Below, one piece after another: positions 17,916 through 28,426 of a stretch of DNA of 64,000 nt. Source of the DNA: Candidatus Obscuribacterales bacterium (lineage in GTDB: Bacteria; Cyanobacteriota; Vampirovibrionia; Obscuribacterales; Obscuribacteraceae); NCBI GenBank assembly GCA_019747875.1, contig JAIEQI010000055.1, positions 1-64,000 of the forward strand. The letters run 5' to 3'. The notes under the pieces were generated by a model. It was given only the letters and a program-made list of their open reading frames with translations. It had not been told where the DNA came from and ran no database searches. Made by a program: the position numbers and the translations under genes. The stretch's first letter is position 1; each line of letters starts with the position of its first letter.

Positions 17916-20900
17916 CTTCGGTACGCTCCATGAGATCCAGAAATCATTGAGAGACAAACAGAAGTCTTCAAAAGTCTTCTTCGGAAGTTAGGATGGTTGC
18001 GGTACAAATCTGCAACGGTGGTATCATTCAAAACTAGCGCAGGAATAGAGAACTCTCTAATACGGATATTGGAACAGAGTGCTTGTTCACTCCTAAAAGG
18101 AACTGAGCTTTTTCTATGGTTACCGTATATGAACTCCTCGCCTTGATTGACACAAATCAGGCGACCGTGACCCAATCCTATTTGCACACTCTCTCGTCGA
18201 GCATCGGACAAATTTCTAACGATCACCAGATCTGGAGTTAATATAGTCTGAACCCAGGTTCCTTTCTTGATCCTTACAGCCACATCTCTATGAAGAAGTA
18301 AGAAATCTTCGTTGGAGTACCAAATATGGAATCCGCTTTCCACTGAGATTTTGTTTTTGCCATCAGGCAGAAACATAGCCTGAAAGCCCCGCATCTCAAG
18401 GAAGGAAATTGGGGAAAATGGCTGATTCTGCGTTTCAGAGATGCCGACAGCAGTAATGCTGGTCCCCTTGTCGAGGACTATGTTGCCTCTATCGCTATCG
18501 AATGAAACGACCCGTCCATCGCCGGTAGCTCGGTTGGCTCCACTTATCGCACGGACCCTTCCTGAGCCCCACAGAACAGCACCATTTACAGTGAAATTTT
18601 CCAAGTTAGTGGCTGGAACGAGTTCAGTTTCACTGGGTGTAAGCGTTGCAATGCTAACGTTTCCTACTGCGGCGTTTCCCCCATTTGCATCTGCTCTTAT
18701 CGTGGATCCAGAGAGATTAACTCCGGTGCCTCCGACAATCCCAACATTGCCTCTGCTTGCGGCAATTGTTGTTCCCCTAAGAATATTGATGGTCTTACCG
18801 GCATAGAGCTCAATACCTCCGTTGGTAGCATTTAGCGTTGCATTCTGTTGCACCGTGAGGTGGTCCCCATCGGTGCGTATTGTGACACTAGCAGCGGAAA
18901 GCGAACTGTTTGCCGAGACCTCGATTCGTCCGCCGCTTTGTATGGACATCAAAAGTCCAGCAGTAGAAGACTTCAGAATCAAACTTTCAGAACTCATGTT
19001 GTTGATTAGTACTGTTCCACCGAAAAACTGCGGCAGTTCGCCAGGGGAGCCGCCTTGCGTTATGCCCACTTGCGCATCGACTTTAAGTTCTTTCGTTATG
19101 ACATTTAATGCAAATGCTGGATCTGTCGATGGCGAGTTTAGTGTACCGCCAAAAATATTACCAGTGAGCGTCCGAAGTTCAATTGCCGGCGCTTCGATCC
19201 TTCCAACAATTAATCGTCCTTCAATATTGCCTGTGCCACCAGCTTCAATTTTGGCCCGGAGTGCTGCTTTTACAGGTCCGCCTATGATGATGCTTCCATT
19301 TGACTCTTGGCTCGTTTCGATTTCTAAAAATTGGGGCATCACTTGTTCCCCAACGCTACCCAATTCTATATGATTCGCATTGTCAAACAATCCAGGTCTG
19401 TTAGACAGTCCCAATGTGTTTGCAACATCAGCATGTTCGACAAGCATTCCACCAGTACTCTGAACAAAAGCACTTCCGCCGCTCGCGGAGATGGTCACTC
19501 TGGGCATTAGTCCGGTAGCTCCCGGTAAGAAAGCTAGAGGTAGGGTCACTTGGACTCGCTTATTACTGGAGCCGATATTACCCTCTGAGGAAGTTAGATG
19601 GACAACGTTTCCACTGAGCACACCGTTTTTTCCGATGATGTTGCCGTCAGCCCTTATTGTGATATGGTTTGCTTCTAAGATTGAGCCAATGGAAACAAAG
19701 CCACTCTTATTAGCTGGTCCGTCAACCACAACTTGGTTTATGATCACCTCGTTACCACGAACTTTGTTTAGATTATTGTTGGATCCCTCCAACGAAATAC
19801 TATCAGCAGCCCGCAATTCGACGGTACCGGTAGTAGAATGAATAGCATAGCTATCGTTGCGACCGGAAACAACAATCATGGAGTTTATCGACTCTATGAA
19901 GTTTCGTATGGCAATCTGACCATTGGAAAATGCATGGGCGATCCGGATCAAACCTTTGTTCGCAACATTACTGCTACCAAAATTCACCTCAATAGAATTG
20001 CCGTCTAGCACTAGCGCTCCAGTTGATACTCCATGAACATTAAGTTGCAAATCAGATGCATCCGCGTTCACCCTAATTTCATGACCGGCAATTAGCACGC
20101 CATGCGATGAGACATCTAATTTGGAGCCGCTAAATGAAATGATGCCGTTTTTGCCTTCTGTAGTAATCTGTCCAGCGATAATCGAAGTATTTGCGATAAC
20201 GTTAACATTGCCAGAAGAAGCCTGTCCAACAGCAGAAATTATGGCGTTTTCCTCCAATTTAAATGTCTCGTTGGCAAAAACCTCCACGAGACCGCTTGTG
20301 CCATTAGCAGTTACAGAACCTTTGATGGATATTGGCTGTTCATTTCCAGCAGACAATCTAATGAATCCTGCATAAGTTTTGGCCCCAACAGAACTGGATG
20401 AGCTTGTCAACGCAGCGAACTCACCCAGGATCAATGAACTCGCAGAATCAATAAAAACAGAAGGATCGGCAGGAGCAGTCGATTTCCATTGTCCATCAGC
20501 GTTGGCTCTGAAGCTATGTTCTTCGCCAAATAAAAGTGCGGCACTGCCGTCCGTCTGTCGAATCGAAACGGTGCCGCCGGCGCCAGTACCCGCGGCAAGA
20601 AGTTCGATACTGCCATCTTGAACGATGTTGTACGCTGCTAAGTTGATTTTGCCGCCGGAACCTGCAGCCCCAGAAGCGTCAGCATGTACATTCTTCAAGG
20701 TTAGAGTTCCGGCATCTGGATCGCCGATGCTGATCTCAACACGACCGCCGCTCTTTCCAACAGCAGAGAATGACGAATCTGTAATCGAAAGATCGTTCTG
20801 TGAGCTTATCGTTATTGAACCATTGGCATCATTCGCAGTCTCGGATTCAGCATTTGCCAAAACGTTCTTCAGACTAAGTCCGGCTACGTCAGATACCTCT

Positions 20901-23900
20901 AGTATCTGGATACTACCAGCTTTTGCTCCTGCATTGCCTTGCGCAAAAAGAACCGTATGCGCAAAATTGAGATCGTTTGTCCTTAAGGTGATATTACCAT
21001 TTCCCTTTCCGGCACCTGAACCGTTTACATCGACGGAAAGCCCACCGGTTCCAGAACCTGCCTGCACAAACAATTCAGCGATGTGTGCTTGACCGTGGAG
21101 AGTAGCTTCGTTTTCAACAACTAGACTCTTTGCACTGACAACCAGTTCACCGGCTCTGCTATCAGTGAGAAGATTGGTATTCTTTGACACTGTGATTTGG
21201 TCTGCTGAGGAAGAGCTGGCTCCAGCTACTCGGATTACTCCGCCTGTGCCCTTATTCGATCCCGCAGTTGCCCTTACTGTAACAGCAGAGGCGGCTGCGG
21301 AATCGCCGAAATGTATGTTCGGTGATTCAACTGTAACACTGCCGCCATTCCCATTCACACTGCGCGCACTTACGTCTACAGTTGCAGAAATCACTTTGAC
21401 TTGATCTTGAGCGCGAAGAAGCACCTGCCCACCGCTACCCGAGGTGGTACCTCCTCGCGCAAGAAGTTGGACGGGTGTACCGTCTCCTCCGATGTCTCCA
21501 ACAGAAACATTTACAGTTGACGATGAACTACTTATCGTACCGCCAGAACCGCTCGCGCCACCGTCTGCAGTGACAGCGACAGAACCCTGAACCATTAGCT
21601 CAGGAGTCTCAAAGGAGATGGCTCCTCCATTTCCAGTTCCACTGCCATTCGCATTTATTGCGAACGAAGCGCTTTCAGTCGAGGAGCTCACTAGAACGCC
21701 CTTAGAGGAAGCAATCACAACATCGTTGCCATTGCCGTTCGAGTTTCCATGGGCTTTTATGCCGCCGTTCCTAATAACGATTGTTTCCGCAGAGTCTAAC
21801 GAAACACCGGTGCTTCCTTTTGCTCCTTCTGTCATCGCAAGAATTTCAATAACGCCTGAGGCATTCTCTGTTATCTCACTGAAAATTAGTTGGGCGGAAA
21901 CTCCGGCGCCAACACCGCCATCTCCATCGTGCTGCAAAGGCTCGCTTTCGCCACCGCCTGCAGACACTGCTGGAATTGAGACTTTTACATTTCCGCCTGC
22001 AGCTCCCTCAAGCCCAGACGAGCTGAGCAGCACCGTCCCTGTATCGATCCCGTAATTGTCTACGATCAGATTTACAGACCCTGCTGACCGGGCTGTACCT
22101 ATACCGTTGGTAAAGATGCGCAGCGTTCCCTCCCCAATTTGCGTATCCTCTGAATTGGAAAGCAACGGAGTAGTGAAATTGACATGTCCTCCATTAGCCC
22201 GGGTCACTCCGCTTGCCGACAGATCGATGTGTCCCTTGCCCAGCACAATTTCCTCGCTGGCAATTAAATTTACCGCACCAGCGGAACCGGTATCGGAGTT
22301 TGCCCTTAGGTGAAGAGTGCCGTCGATCAGATATTTTCTAAAGTTGTATGTTATGGTTCCAGCTTTACCCGACAATGAGTCAACATTTCTGCTGTGTGTT
22401 TCACCCTCCTTTACTTCAAGCACATCGCCCGTCTTTTCAACGGTGCCACCACTGCCAGACTTTGACGTAGCAACAACAGTGGAAGTCTCACAATCTATAT
22501 TTGTCCCAAAAGCACTAACTGTTCCAGCATCGCCGCTTGTTGCAGAAACATCAGTTGTTGAACTGCCGAGTTTGAGATCCTTTCCCGATACGAAATTTAC
22601 AGCGCCGCCGTTGCCTTTGCTGTTGCCTCCCTTTGCAGTTATTTGTGAAGAGCTGCCCTGTCCCACCAACAGATCAGTTCCACTGGATTCAGTAGACAAG
22701 ACGATGTTTCCGCCCTTGCCGGTTTTTGTCCCGTTTGCATGAAGGTCACCGTTTGCGACGAGTTCCTTCGAACCGGTTTGTCCTAACGAAATGTTCCCAC
22801 CATTTCCGCCACCACGTGCATTCGCAAACATCGAAGATCCGGCGGCTGTCTCAAAAATACCCTGTCCTGAAATCTCGATAGTCCCTGCGTCACCTGATTG
22901 AGTTCCGCCGTAGGTCGAGAGTACAGTTCCATTTTGCACACTGATACTTCTTTGAGTACCTTCCGCCTGCAACAGAACAAATCCTCCCGTCCCAGTCCCT
23001 CCTGCATCCGCTTTCAGTGTTGCCCCTGTTAACTTCAATTGGGCCTCGTTCGCTTCGAGCGTTGTTGGTTCTGACATAGGCGAAAATGCGAATGTCTCAA
23101 CGGGACCGCCTTCTAAGTCGACATCTCGAAGCGCCAAACGGACCATGCCACCATTGGCAGAGCCGCGGCCGCTGGCATCCAGTGTTGCTGAGTCAACGGC
23201 GATACCTGTATCGCTTAGTCCACTTATTTCACCGCCCACGCCACCAGAGCTACCACTGCGGGCCGACGCTGATGCACCAGCCTGGAAGTTAATAGACGTG
23301 TCGTCGCCCGTTATTTTGACTAAGCCTCCGGCACCAGATGCGCCACCATCAGCTCTTAGTGTGCCTGCGATATTAATTCCAGGTTCAGGTTCGTTAAGGA
23401 TCGCATTCGACTGAATCTCTACAGTGCCACCATCACCAACTCCTCTCGCACCTGCACTGAGCAGTCCGTCAATCGACACAACACCAGCTCCACTTACTTT
23501 TATGAAACCGCCGTTGCCACTTGCTGTACCTCCCAGCGAAGTTATGTTCGAAGTTGAAGCTATTTGTAAATCCGTGGTTCCTCTACCAAACAAGCTCGAT
23601 CCGAGCTGGCCAATTTCGATGTGACCGCCGCTTCCGTTCTCGCCAGCGTTTGCTGAGATATTCTTGCTGATCAAGAGGGCTCCCAGTCCGCTTAAGCCCC
23701 ACATGTCTATTTGGATATTGCCAGCTGCTTCACCTAGCAATCCGCTATTCGCTTGAAGATCGCCGTTCAGGATCATCCCGCCGCTCTCAATTCCTCCCGA
23801 GCTGGCCAGGAAGATAGATCCACCATTCCCAGTGCCTTTGCCATTTACAGAAAGGTTCCTGTTAAGCGTGAGCAGCGACGGTCCGCTTGGTCCGAAGAAG

Positions 23901-26869
23901 TCACCAGCGGCTAGCATTATCACTCCGCCGGAACCATTTACTCCTCTAACACTTACGCTTAGCACGGCGTCGGCGTTGACGGTGAGATCGCCCCCTGTCC
24001 TTATCTCTATCCGTCCGCCTGAACCATCTGCGCTACCACTTGATCCGCCTCTTGCAAACAATTTGCTATCGGCACCCAAAACAAAAGCGTTAGTCCCGCC
24101 ACTTCGCAGGAAGATATCGCCGCCTCGTCCTGAGCCGACGGCATCAACATTAATATTGCCGCCGACAGTCAAAAGCCCGTTCTGCGATTCCAAATGCACG
24201 CTGCCACCATTGCCATAGCCTTCCTCTGTTGACAGCGCTTTGACATTGAATATGGATGTATCAGCCTGCAAGTTACCAGATGCAACTACTGTGGCTGTGC
24301 CACCATTCGACCCAGTGGCCGTCATCGCGACTTGCCCTTTACTTACAGATTCCGCTGAGGTCAGATTGAGCAAGACGTTTCCACCTACGCCGGTCCCATT
24401 GCCATTTGCAATCATGTTGAAGTCACCGCCAGTAAATTCTGGTGCAGAAATTTGGATGTTGCCACCGGCGCCATCACTTCCACCGTTTGCAGTAAGAGTG
24501 GCTCCTTGGGCATTAAATGTGTGCTCCGCGATGATGTTGATCAGCCCACCAGAACCAGAGCCTGCTCCATTTGCTGAGAATTGCGTTCCAGAAAACGTCA
24601 GTGGGCCCTGTGCAAGAATATTGATGACTCCACCCTGTCCTTGACCGCTGGCGTCTGCCATGTCCAAAGATCTGCTGATCGTTAATGCGCTTGGACCTGA
24701 CTCTGTAGAATATGCGGACAGATAAATAGAGCTTCCATTGCCATTGCCGGCTTTTGAGCTTATCCCGCCTGAGCCAATATTAAGCGCACCATTGTTGCCG
24801 ATGAAGATCGATCCGCCGTCTGTTGCGCTGTCGTTTTTGATGCTGAGTCCGCCACCACCTATGTTTAGACCCGCAACTTGGCCAGCCTGCACAGAGACGA
24901 ACCCTCCACTACCGATGAGGCTCGTATTGTCTATGCCGTCAGGTATTTCGATGTTGCGAAACGCTGAAACTGTAACAAAACCACCAAGGCTGTTCTTGCT
25001 AACGTTGGTGATTCCTTCTTCAAGTACGATGTCGTTACTAGAGATAAGGCTAATTTCTTGCCCATTTCCTAAGATCGCCTTTGCAAAAAGGTCACCGTTA
25101 CTTGCATGTATTGAGCTTGAGCCCTGCCCAACGCTCTTACCAGTCTCGTTTGATACAGTGTTGATTGTAATCCCGCCGGTACCTTGCCCACCACTGACAG
25201 GCACAAGAAAACCGCCACCGAGTCGCTGAGTAGCGTATCCGCTTCCCACGAAGATGTCTCCACCTTTTGAAAAGACATCGTTTCCTGTAACACCATTAAA
25301 TGCCGCTATCGTCATTGCGAGAATGTTTCCAATCCCGCTTTTCTGCGTAAGAGGACCAACGCCTGTTGTTATGACACTATTGGGTCCTAGACTTACTGCG
25401 CCGTTGCGTGACGTTATGAATACAGTGCCACCGACATCGTTGCCTTTGCTCGAATCGATGGAAGCAGATACCTTGCCATCAGTGAGCACCACATCATTGA
25501 GTCCCGCAATTAAAATTCTGCCGCCATTTGATTTTGCACTCAGTCCTGGTGCGACTATCCCACCCGACTCAGATACCAGTGCGATTTGCTGTCCATTAGT
25601 AGAAATTTGCGTGCCTGGAAGCAAAATGCTGCCATTAGCAACTAGATTCACAGGACCACCACTGGACGCGATAATTGCGGTCCCAGCGAGATTTATGACA
25701 CCCGCAGCCGTGAGGTTGATAGCACCAGCGGAAAATATTGCCACGCCGCCTTCCGATGTATCTGCAAGAATATTGTTAGCGGATGCAACAAGGAAATCGA
25801 CGTCGGTTATTCCGGTGAAAGTCAAATTACCATTTGAAAACTCATAAGGATCTCCATTTACGAACTGGTCTCCAATTCGCAAGTCGCCTTCGGTCGCTCC
25901 AAGATAGGCTTGGTGAGCACGTAAGTTGACGATACCGCTGACTGAGTTGAACTCAGCAGATAGTGTTCCTGCATCGGCATTGATGTTAACATTCTTGCTT
26001 AGGAAGTCGCCACCAAGCGCATTTATGTTCATTACATGATTTAGCACTTCAGTTGTGCCAAGTTGAACCGAACCATTGAGTGCGGAGAATGTGCCGCCAA
26101 TCGAATTAAGCGCCAGCGAATTATTGAGACCTGCAATATTTATGTTGGCTAGCGCCGATGTGATCGAACCTTGATTCAGTACCGTTGGCGATACCAGATT
26201 TACGGCTTCGACTGCGGACATGACTGGAGGAAGGGAGGTCGGAACAGCAACATTAGCAATAACGTCAGCATGCATGCTCAGCGCTCCAGCGCTTGTTATT
26301 GAACCGGCGTTGTAAATCGAACTTGCATTGAGGACCAGGTTTAGATTACCTATTGCCCCAGCAATGTTAACGTTGGCAGGTAAAATTGTAGTTATCGATG
26401 TATTTGCCGGATTGATAATAGTGTTGGCTGTTAGGGTGGCCGTATTCATCAGTGGATTTGTGGAGTACACAACGAGATTGCCCGTATTGGTCCACGAACT
26501 TGTACCACTAATATTGATCTCACCATGTTGGGAAATGTCTAACAACGCATATGTCGGATTCTGCACTGGCGCCAGAATGGACATGATTTCAGATCCAACA
26601 ATAGTAGTTGGGCTCGGCACAGTTGGCGGTGGTGGCATCTCATGCGTCGGTACCACTGGTGGCTCAAAGCTGACGCCAGCGCCGCCATCACTTGGAGGAT
26701 CTGCCCAAACGGCTAGCGGCAAGGACTGGGCGAGGAGCGCCATCGCACAAGCCAGTACGGCATGCCCCTTCTTTGAATTCTTAGCGGCGGGGACGTGCTT
26801 TCTTTTATACCTTTTTCTTGTAAGGTTTTTCAACAAGAAACGTGCGGCGGCGGTGCGAAGAGTTTCCAT
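17912..26869 (-). CDS. Giant filamentous-hemagglutinin-like β-helix exoprotein
   Basis: About 2985 residues. An extended signal region carries a basic stretch (LTRKRYKRKHVPAAKNSKKG) then a hydrophobic core (AVLACAMALLAQSLPLAVW, Ala-Asp). The body consists of a very long series of Gly/Asn/Ser-rich β-helix turns built on GNGG, GSGG and GTGNGGSI patterns with alternating strands (INIAG, LDVSS, VNLVANGSILL). This is typical of TpsA/filamentous hemagglutinin-like surface proteins. Near the C-terminus a FecR-like strand region appears (RIKKGTWVQTILTPDLVIVR). ATG 26869 follows GGGGGGAA and replaces a longer ORF start at 26977, which would lie at the promoter. No TpsB-type transporter gene is nearby. 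Presumed adhesin or matrix protein. Confidence 0.85.
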   Translation of the reverse strand: METLRTAAARFLLKNLTRKRYKRKHVPAAKNSKKGHAVLACAMALLAQSLPLAVWADPPSDGGAGVSFEPPVVPTHEMPPPPTVPSPTTIVGSEIMSILAPVQNPTYALLDISQHGEINISGTSSWTNTGNLVVYSTNPLMNTATLTANTIINPANTSITTILPANVNIAGAIGNLNLVLNASSIYNAGSITSAGALSMHADVIANVAVPTSLPPVMSAVEAVNLVSPTVLNQGSITSALANINIAGLNNSLALNSIGGTFSALNGSVQLGTTEVLNHVMNINALGGDFLSKNVNINADAGTLSAEFNSVSGIVNLRAHQAYLGATEGDLRIGDQFVNGDPYEFSNGNLTFTGITDVDFLVASANNILADTSEGGVAIFSAGAINLTAAGVINLAGTAIIASSGGPVNLVANGSILLPGTQISTNGQQIALVSESGGIVAPGLSAKSNGGRILIAGLNDVVLTDGKVSASIDSSKGNDVGGTVFITSRNGAVSLGPNSVITTGVGPLTQKSGIGNILAMTIAAFNGVTGNDVFSKGGDIFVGSGYATQRLGGGFLVPVSGGQGTGGITINTVSNETGKSVGQGSSSIHASNGDLFAKAILGNGQEISLISSNDIVLEEGITNVSKNSLGGFVTVSAFRNIEIPDGIDNTSLIGSGGFVSVQAGQVAGLNIGGGGLSIKNDSATDGGSIFIGNNGALNIGSGGISSKAGNGNGSSIYLSAYSTESGPSALTISRSLDMADASGQGQGGVINILAQGPLTFSGTQFSANGAGSGSGGLINIIAEHTFNAQGATLTANGGSDGAGGNIQISAPEFTGGDFNMIANGNGTGVGGNVLLNLTSAESVSKGQVAMTATGSNGGTATVVASGNLQADTSIFNVKALSTEEGYGNGGSVHLESQNGLLTVGGNINVDAVGSGRGGDIFLRSGGTNAFVLGADSKLFARGGSSGSADGSGGRIEIRTGGDLTVNADAVLSVSVRGVNGSGGVIMLAAGDFFGPSGPSLLTLNRNLSVNGKGTGNGGSIFLASSGGIESGGMILNGDLQANSGLLGEAAGNIQIDMWGLSGLGALLISKNISANAGENGSGGHIEIGQLGSSLFGRGTTDLQIASTSNITSLGGTASGNGGFIKVSGAGVVSIDGLLSAGARGVGDGGTVEIQSNAILNEPEPGINIAGTLRADGGASGAGGLVKITGDDTSINFQAGASASARSGSSGGVGGEISGLSDTGIAVDSATLDASGRGSANGGMVRLALRDVDLEGGPVETFAFSPMSEPTTLEANEAQLKLTGATLKADAGGTGTGGFVLLQAEGTQRSISVQNGTVLSTYGGTQSGDAGTIEISGQGIFETAAGSSMFANARGGGNGGNISLGQTGSKELVANGDLHANGTKTGKGGNIVLSTESSGTDLLVGQGSSSQITAKGGNSKGNGGAVNFVSGKDLKLGSSTTDVSATSGDAGTVSAFGTNIDCETSTVVATSKSGSGGTVEKTGDVLEVKEGETHSRNVDSLSGKAGTITYNFRKYLIDGTLHLRANSDTGSAGAVNLIASEEIVLGKGHIDLSASGVTRANGGHVNFTTPLLSNSEDTQIGEGTLRIFTNGIGTARSAGSVNLIVDNYGIDTGTVLLSSSGLEGAAGGNVKVSIPAVSAGGGESEPLQHDGDGGVGAGVSAQLIFSEITENASGVIEILAMTEGAKGSTGVSLDSAETIVIRNGGIKAHGNSNGNGNDVVIASSKGVLVSSSTESASFAINANGSGTGNGGAISFETPELMVQGSVAVTADGGASGSGGTISSSSSTVNVSVGDIGGDGTPVQLLARGGTTSGSGGQVLLRAQDQVKVISATVDVSARSVNGNGGSVTVESPNIHFGDSAAASAVTVRATAGSNKGTGGVIRVAGASSSSADQITVSKNTNLLTDSRAGELVVSAKSLVVENEATLHGQAHIAELFVQAGSGTGGLSVDVNGSGAGKGNGNITLRTNDLNFAHTVLFAQGNAGAKAGSIQILEVSDVAGLSLKNVLANAESETANDANGSITISSQNDLSITDSSFSAVGKSGGRVEISIGDPDAGTLTLKNVHADASGAAGSGGKINLAAYNIVQDGSIELLAAGTGAGGTVSIRQTDGSAALLFGEEHSFRANADGQWKSTAPADPSVFIDSASSLILGEFAALTSSSSSVGAKTYAGFIRLSAGNEQPISIKGSVTANGTSGLVEVFANETFKLEENAIISAVGQASSGNVNVIANTSIIAGQITTEGKNGIISFSGSKLDVSSHGVLIAGHEIRVNADASDLQLNVHGVSTGALVLDGNSIEVNFGSSNVANKGLIRIAHAFSNGQIAIRNFIESINSMIVVSGRNDSYAIHSTTGTVELRAADSISLEGSNNNLNKVRGNEVIINQVVVDGPANKSGFVSIGSILEANHITIRADGNIIGKNGVLSGNVVHLTSSEGNIGSSNKRVQVTLPLAFLPGATGLMPRVTISASGGSAFVQSTGGMLVEHADVANTLGLSNRPGLFDNANHIELGSVGEQVMPQFLEIETSQESNGSIIIGGPVKAALRAKIEAGGTGNIEGRLIVGRIEAPAIELRTLTGNIFGGTLNSPSTDPAFALNVITKELKVDAQVGITQGGSPGELPQFFGGTVLINNMSSESLILKSSTAGLLMSIQSGGRIEVSANSSLSAASVTIRTDGDHLTVQQNATLNATNGGIELYAGKTINILRGTTIAASRGNVGIVGGTGVNLSGSTIRADANGGNAAVGNVSIATLTPSETELVPATNLENFTVNGAVLWGSGRVRAISGANRATGDGRVVSFDSDRGNIVLDKGTSITAVGISETQNQPFSPISFLEMRGFQAMFLPDGKNKISVESGFHIWYSNEDFLLLHRDVAVRIKKGTWVQTILTPDLVIVRNLSDARRESVQIGLGHGRLICVNQGEEFIYGNHRKSSVPFRSEQALCSNIRIREFSIPALVLNDTTVADLYRNHPNFRRRLLKTSVCLSMISGSHGAYRR

Positions 26870-26947
26870 GCAAATTCCCCCCGGTTTCCAATTTAGAGCA
26901 AAGCAATCCCCACGACCACAAAGCTCTTTGTCGTAATTCCCCTGCGT

Positions 26948-26977
26948 CTCATAACTTTCACTGAGACGAAAAGTCAA
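26948..26977 (-). promoter_or_regulatory. Candidate σ70-type promoter of the giant exoprotein operon
   Basis: On the minus strand TTGACT (26977-26972) and TATGAG (26953-26948) are separated by 18 bases. Transcription from here would give a 5' UTR of about 70 bases before ATG 26869. The -35 is near consensus and the -10 matches four of six positions. Confidence 0.5.
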
Positions 26978-26991
26978 CAGAAGCCAATACG

Positions 26992-27007
26992 TCCGTCAAA
27001 TGACGGA
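26992..27007. promoter_or_regulatory. Perfect palindrome upstream of the exoprotein promoter (operator candidate)
   Basis: TCCGTCA-AA-TGACGGA, two exact 7-base arms with a 2-base centre, lies about 15 bases upstream of the -35 element of the divergent giant exoprotein promoter and about 230 bases before the + strand gene at 27240. Size and position fit a dimeric transcription-factor site; the factor is unknown. Confidence 0.45.
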
Positions 27008-27239
27008 TAAGAGATTCATTAAATTTATGACAGTCCCGTTAGTAATGTAAGTCCCTTGCATCCTCTAATACAGTGAAAGGTCAGCCGCAGAAGTGCCTGA
27101 TTTTAGAGGGGAAATTCTCACCCTGGTCACTCTGCAGAAACTCGCCACTTGTGATACCAGCTGATCGCAAGGCGCTCTTGAACCGATATCTAACGCCAGA
27201 TCTGTTAATATTCGCAGCCATGCAAACCGAGGAATTTCT

Positions 27240-28352
27240 ATGCGACAGATTAGCCTGCTTCTAGCATTGATGTTGACAGCCACCACGTTCGTGACGGCGA
27301 AAACGGCATCATCAGCGGCAACGAAGGGTTCGAACAACGGTTCTCAAGACAAGGGTTCGCAAGTGCATGGATCTGCGCCGAACTCAGACGCGGATGCCGA
27401 CAAAGACAAAGCGTTCAACGATATAGATGGATTCTTCGTCAGAAACTATGGCGCCTTTGCAGGAGTGCATCAATCCCAACTTCGACCAGCCATTGTGATA
27501 ACCGGATTCAAGTATCGTTTGCTTACGGAAAAAGGCGAAGCCGATTCTTTTGAAGCGCCGGACCATGTATCGCCAGCGTTGAAAGCAATCGCGCACCTCG
27601 GTCCCTGTTTCTTCGCTATTGGTAGCGCTCACTGGAACGATCTAAAAGATAAGAGCTGGAAGGGAAACCTCACTGATCTCAAAGCGAAATTGGAAACGGC
27701 GCTAAGTTCCGCGGATCAATATGACTGGTCAAGCGAAGCCTGGCCCGGCGGTGAGGAGAAACTCAAAAATTACGCCAAGGAAGCACTAGTCAAAGCGAAG
27801 GAATTTGCAGATAAGCTTATCGCAAAAGGTGAATTCGAAAGAACAGATTACTCGGAATTCGCGACCAGCTTTACACCGTATATGGTATCACTATTTTATC
27901 TTGAAGCCTTAAGCGGGACGTATCACACTATCAAGAAATTGAACGAGTGGAAGGCGAAGCTGGGAGAGGATGCCTGGAATAGAATGTATGTGGTGATCGG
28001 TGGTAGCTCCGGAAGGACCACGGCAGGCTTGACGAAGGAAACGAATCCGGCGGCTTTAGCACTCGGCTATGTTATGGATCCCGAACGAGTCACTACACAC
28101 ATTCTGTTGGCTCCTGGAGCGATGAACACGGATGACGCGCTCCAAAGCCTGGGAATGGTTATGAATGCACACGATTTAGCTGAACTTTCCTTCGTGACGC
28201 CAGAGACCCAAAAGGCAGGAGGCTTCTACAGTGCTCTTCGGACATTCGACGTCCCCTTGGCGGACTATAGCTTGAAAAACATCCTCCGCGATCTGCGAGA
28301 AGGCAAAGCCCGTGACCCGGTTCTCGGATTGGGTCCAGACAAACCAATTTAG
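27240..28352 (+). CDS. Secreted protein of unknown function
   Basis: 370 residues. A signal peptide (ISLLLALMLTATTFVTAKTA) is followed by a Ser/Gly/Asp-rich linker and then a globular domain with GFKYRLLTEKGEADSFEAP, an α-helical middle (NYAKEALVKAKEFADKLIAK) and Tyr/Trp-rich segments. A late glycine loop, MYVVIGGSSGRTTAGLTKET, precedes an α/β C-terminal part. I recognise no family. ATG 27240 has GAGGA about 7 bases upstream. It is divergent from the giant exoprotein operon and shares its long intergenic region, so both may be controlled from the same region. Confidence 0.6.
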   Translation: MRQISLLLALMLTATTFVTAKTASSAATKGSNNGSQDKGSQVHGSAPNSDADADKDKAFNDIDGFFVRNYGAFAGVHQSQLRPAIVITGFKYRLLTEKGEADSFEAPDHVSPALKAIAHLGPCFFAIGSAHWNDLKDKSWKGNLTDLKAKLETALSSADQYDWSSEAWPGGEEKLKNYAKEALVKAKEFADKLIAKGEFERTDYSEFATSFTPYMVSLFYLEALSGTYHTIKKLNEWKAKLGEDAWNRMYVVIGGSSGRTTAGLTKETNPAALALGYVMDPERVTTHILLAPGAMNTDDALQSLGMVMNAHDLAELSFVTPETQKAGGFYSALRTFDVPLADYSLKNILRDLREGKARDPVLGLGPDKPI

Positions 28353-28426
28353 ATTAAACGGCTGCCTAAAAATTCGTCCTCTTTCGTCAACTATTCCGGG
28401 GAAATCGGGAAACCGGAGGGTTTGCT

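Noticed and set aside
18441-26936. Many open frames on the + strand antisense to the giant exoprotein
   Set aside because: They are Pro/Thr/Leu-rich mirror images of the Gly/Asn/Ser-rich minus-strand repeats, lack SD and recognisable domains, and are best explained by composition.
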